The notes beneath the pieces were generated by a model that had not been told where the DNA came from, made no database searches, and saw nothing but the letters and a program-made list of their open reading frames with translations. 25,111 nucleotides of DNA from an uncultured Porphyromonas sp. (GTDB lineage: Bacteria; Bacteroidota; Bacteroidia; Bacteroidales; Porphyromonadaceae). The DNA lies in NCBI GenBank assembly GCA_900539155.1, contig UQBE01000033.1, forward strand, positions 1 through 25,111. The letters are read 5' to 3'. This document shows positions 25,078 through 25,111 of this stretch, piece by piece. The translations under genes and the position numbers were made by a program. The first letter of the stretch is position 1. Every line of letters starts with the position of its first letter.

Positions 25078-25111
25078 GAGACTGTTGCAAAAGTCAACAG
25101 TCTCACAATCT
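25078..25111. repeat. Start of a second copy of the GAGACTGTTG element (cut by window end)
   Basis: GAGACTGTTG (25078-25087) and CAACAGTCTC (25095-25104) form a perfect 10-bp hairpin. The 34 visible bases are the reverse complement of 1645-1678 except for the final base. The element therefore runs out of the window in the opposite orientation to the copy at 1504-1678. Confidence 0.7.

Overview
The window looks like chromosomal DNA of a Porphyromonas-type member of the Bacteroidota. The evidence is a type IX secretion C-terminal sorting domain, a LytS-type periplasmic-propeller sensor kinase with a LytTR partner, Bacteroidota -7 promoter boxes (TAnnTTTG, four instances), Bacteroidetes-style mobilization and excisionase-like genes, and a Bacteroidetes-style Rhs core. 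The core genes are moderately GC-rich. The segment at about 9.65-13.56 kb is clearly richer in AT. Genus is an inference; no rRNA or tRNA gene was seen.

Left part (1-9256). The window opens inside a T9SS cargo protein made of five nearly identical 74-residue repeats. A terminator and a small element with terminal inverted repeats follow. Next come a hybrid-architecture sensor kinase, whose signal peptide is out of frame with its body by one base, and its LytTR response regulator. After a leader with two mutually exclusive hairpins come a sugar O-acetyltransferase and polA.

Middle (9257-13640). Downstream of polA lies an unusual symmetrical array of six CCACGTGG palindromes at 22-bp steps, forming a long inverted repeat. 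Then two 56-bp direct repeats (9593 and 13581) bracket about 4 kb of accessory DNA. It holds an orphan AT-rich ORF that may be an old immunity gene, an Rhs core fragment with a variable C-terminal toxin-like domain broken by an in-frame TAA, and a membrane-anchored putative immunity protein. On the opposite strand are a relaxase remnant and two small excisionase-like HTH genes. I read it as a decayed mobilizable element that captured, or was invaded by, an Rhs toxin-immunity cassette.

Right part (13641-25111). A promoter, TPP riboswitch and intrinsic terminator precede a compact thiamine operon: thiS, thiC, a trifunctional TenI/ThiE-like-ThiD-ThiE fusion, thiG, thiH and thiF. It supplies the thiazole branch (ThiS/ThiF/ThiG/ThiH), the pyrimidine branch (ThiC/ThiD) and the coupling step (ThiE). 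ThiL, which makes the diphosphate sensed by the riboswitch, lies convergently at the end of a separate sppA-lpxK-thiL operon read from the other strand. The window ends in another copy of the GAGACTGTTG inverted-repeat element seen near its start.
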